Shown piece after piece: positions 62,984-64,000 of a DNA stretch of 64,000 nucleotides. The stretch is taken from NCBI GenBank assembly GCA_035621235.1, contig CP141731.1, positions 682,001 to 746,000 on the forward strand, in the 5' to 3' direction. The position numbers and the translations under genes were made by a program. Source of the stretch: Actinomycetaceae bacterium MB13-C1-2 (GTDB lineage Bacteria > Actinomycetota > Actinomycetes > Actinomycetales > Actinomycetaceae). Under the pieces are notes generated by a model. It had not been told where the DNA came from. It saw nothing but the letters and a program-made list of their open reading frames with translations, and did no database searches. Each line of letters begins with the position of its first letter. Position 1 is the stretch's first letter.

Positions 62984-63717
62984 TATTCACTGACCTAGCG
63001 CTTCGAGTCGCGACGCATCCGACCATTGTCGCGTTCGCCTCAAACCCTGACGAGCAGTGGTTTAGCAACCCCGTAATTCAAAAGAAGTTCTGGCCCGCAG
63101 TTGGTGAAACTCTGGGCATGGTTGGGATCTCTACTCTGGTCACCGTACTCCTTGGGCTTCCTCTCGGCCTACTCCTAGCATCTTCCGCACAGGACGGCAT
63201 CAAACCGAGACGCACTCTGAACCAGGTGAGCGGGGCAATTGTCAACGTGTTCCGGTCGTTCCCCTTCATGATCTTGATGATTGCGCTGATTCCATTCACT
63301 CGACTAATCATGGGTTCGGCACTCGGTTGGAAGGCGATGGTAGTTCCCCTAGTCGTCGGTGCGGTTCCGTTCTTTGCGCGGCTGGTTGAAACGAACGTCA
63401 GCTCCGTGGAGCCCGGAAAGATCGAGGCCGCACAGATGATGGGGGCATCGAACACCCAAATTGAATGGGGTGTCCAAGTACGTGAGTCGTTGCCCGGAAT
63501 CGTTCAATCGATAACCTTGCTTTTTATTACCCTAATCGGGTACTCAGCCATGGCCGGTGCGATCGGTGGCGGGGGCCTGGGGGCACTGGCTATCAACTAC
63601 GGATACAACCAGTGGATGAATGACGTAATGATCATAACCGTCATCGCAATCATGCTGATTGTCCAAGTCGCACAGATGATGGGCGACATGACCAGCCGGC
63701 TGGTGAATCACCGCTAA
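62980..63717 (+). CDS. metI: Methionine ABC transporter permease
   Basis: The 245-residue permease has five predicted helices and the EAA-type loop SVEPGKIEAAQMMGASNTQI that contacts MetN. The segments NVFRSFPFMILMIALIPFTR and GGGGLGALAINYGYNQ are typical of MetI. ATG at 62980 overlaps the metN stop and has GGGAG upstream. A hairpin separates it from metQ. Confidence 0.95.
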   Translation: MIFTDLALRVATHPTIVAFASNPDEQWFSNPVIQKKFWPAVGETLGMVGISTLVTVLLGLPLGLLLASSAQDGIKPRRTLNQVSGAIVNVFRSFPFMILMIALIPFTRLIMGSALGWKAMVVPLVVGAVPFFARLVETNVSSVEPGKIEAAQMMGASNTQIEWGVQVRESLPGIVQSITLLFITLIGYSAMAGAIGGGGLGALAINYGYNQWMNDVMIITVIAIMLIVQVAQMMGDMTSRLVNHR

Positions 63718-63800
63718 GGCAACACCAGTCGGCAGCGAAAAAGAAGCCTTAGCTTCCATAGGTCCAAGGGCAAGAGCCCACCTGTAAAGACTTTGATCAA

Positions 63801-63817
63801 GTGTCCAGATCGGACAC
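63801..63817 (+). promoter_or_regulatory. Intercistronic hairpin between metI and metQ
   Basis: GTGTCC (63801-63806) and GGACAC (63812-63817) form a perfect six-base stem with a five-base loop, followed by AAAAA. It may separate mRNA stability of metNI and metQ. Confidence 0.4.
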
Positions 63818-63838
63818 AAAAACCATTAGGAGTAAACC

Positions 63839-64000
63839 ATGCGTGCAGTACGCAAAATCGCGGCAGCATCCGTCGTAGCGGCCTTCGCCCTAGCCGGCTG
63901 CTCTAGCGGAGGAAACACCACGGAATCCACCGAAGAAACAACTGAGAGTGGCGCCGCCCAAACAGAGAGCGGGGCTGACCTAACAACGGTGGTCGTCGGC
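63839..64000 (+). CDS. metQ: Methionine-binding lipoprotein, 3'-truncated
   Basis: Only the first 54 codons are in the window. They encode a lipoprotein signal peptide with lipobox ALAGC (Cys at about residue 21), followed by a Gly/Thr/Glu/Ser-rich linker and the first strand of the mature protein (LTTVVVG). TAGGAG lies seven bases before the ATG at 63839. Position after metN and metI makes this the methionine-binding protein MetQ; the domain itself lies beyond the window edge. Confidence 0.85.
   Translation, partial: MRAVRKIAAASVVAAFALAGCSSGGNTTESTEETTESGAAQTESGADLTTVVVG

Noticed and set aside
1-64000. CRISPR array, insertion sequence, prophage or replication origin
   Set aside because: No regularly spaced direct repeats, transposase or integrase motifs, or DnaA-box clusters were noticed on either strand.

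Overview
The window reads as chromosome of a moderately high-GC actinobacterium. GC looks to be in the mid-50s by eye; it was not computed. The DivIVA-type coiled-coil pair, the LytR_C-only membrane protein, the ABC sugar importers without their own ATPase, the hydrolase of the Abhydrolase_9 type, GTG/TTG starts and tRNAs without encoded CCA all fit an Actinomycetales member, perhaps Actinomycetaceae. That family-level guess rests on gene content only. No transposase, integrase, phage gene or CRISPR array was seen.

Layout. 1-7.9 kb: end of a MATE exporter, a LytR_C protein, a CDP-alcohol phosphatidyltransferase, an ABC-2 type ATPase/permease pair and a heterodimeric ABC exporter with one degenerate ATP site. 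8-15.4 kb: a carbohydrate regulon with a GH172 (DUF2961) enzyme, a LacI repressor, a sugar ABC importer and a GH125 exo-mannosidase, tied together by three copies of a TGGAA(N4)TTCCA-type operator. 15.6-33.2 kb: housekeeping genes (cold-shock protein, RidA, pntAB, a methyltransferase, membrane and lipid enzymes, DedA, pheA, a diacylglycerol-kinase-like protein, serS, a HAD phosphatase). 33.4-39.5 kb: an AGE-family sugar epimerase, two tRNA-Ser genes flanking a coiled-coil gene pair and a membrane protein, and a VOC protein.

39.7-48.3 kb: a second LacI-controlled glycan locus, with divergent LacI, a 24-bp perfect operator palindrome over a strong promoter, then lipoprotein, two permeases, a 795-residue FAD-dependent oxidoreductase with a discoidin-like tail, and a GH2 enzyme. 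48.6-56.5 kb: a TrpXYZ-like ABC importer, a tandem GNAT, a membrane protein of unknown function divergent from a TetR regulator, and an ABC-F protein. 56.7-64 kb: tRNA-Arg, a solitary lacto-N-biose phosphorylase (GH112), a Pro-rich membrane protein, gluQ, and metNIQ behind a probable SAM-responsive leader.

The most unusual signal is a dispersed palindromic element found three times (16555, 29274, 61123). Two copies sit between convergent genes. The third lies inside gluQ and is translated in frame as about 30 extra residues, recalling the palindromic elements inserted in Rickettsia genes. The FAD-oxidoreductase/GH2 locus and the GH172/GH125 regulon are the best candidates for undescribed glycan pathways.
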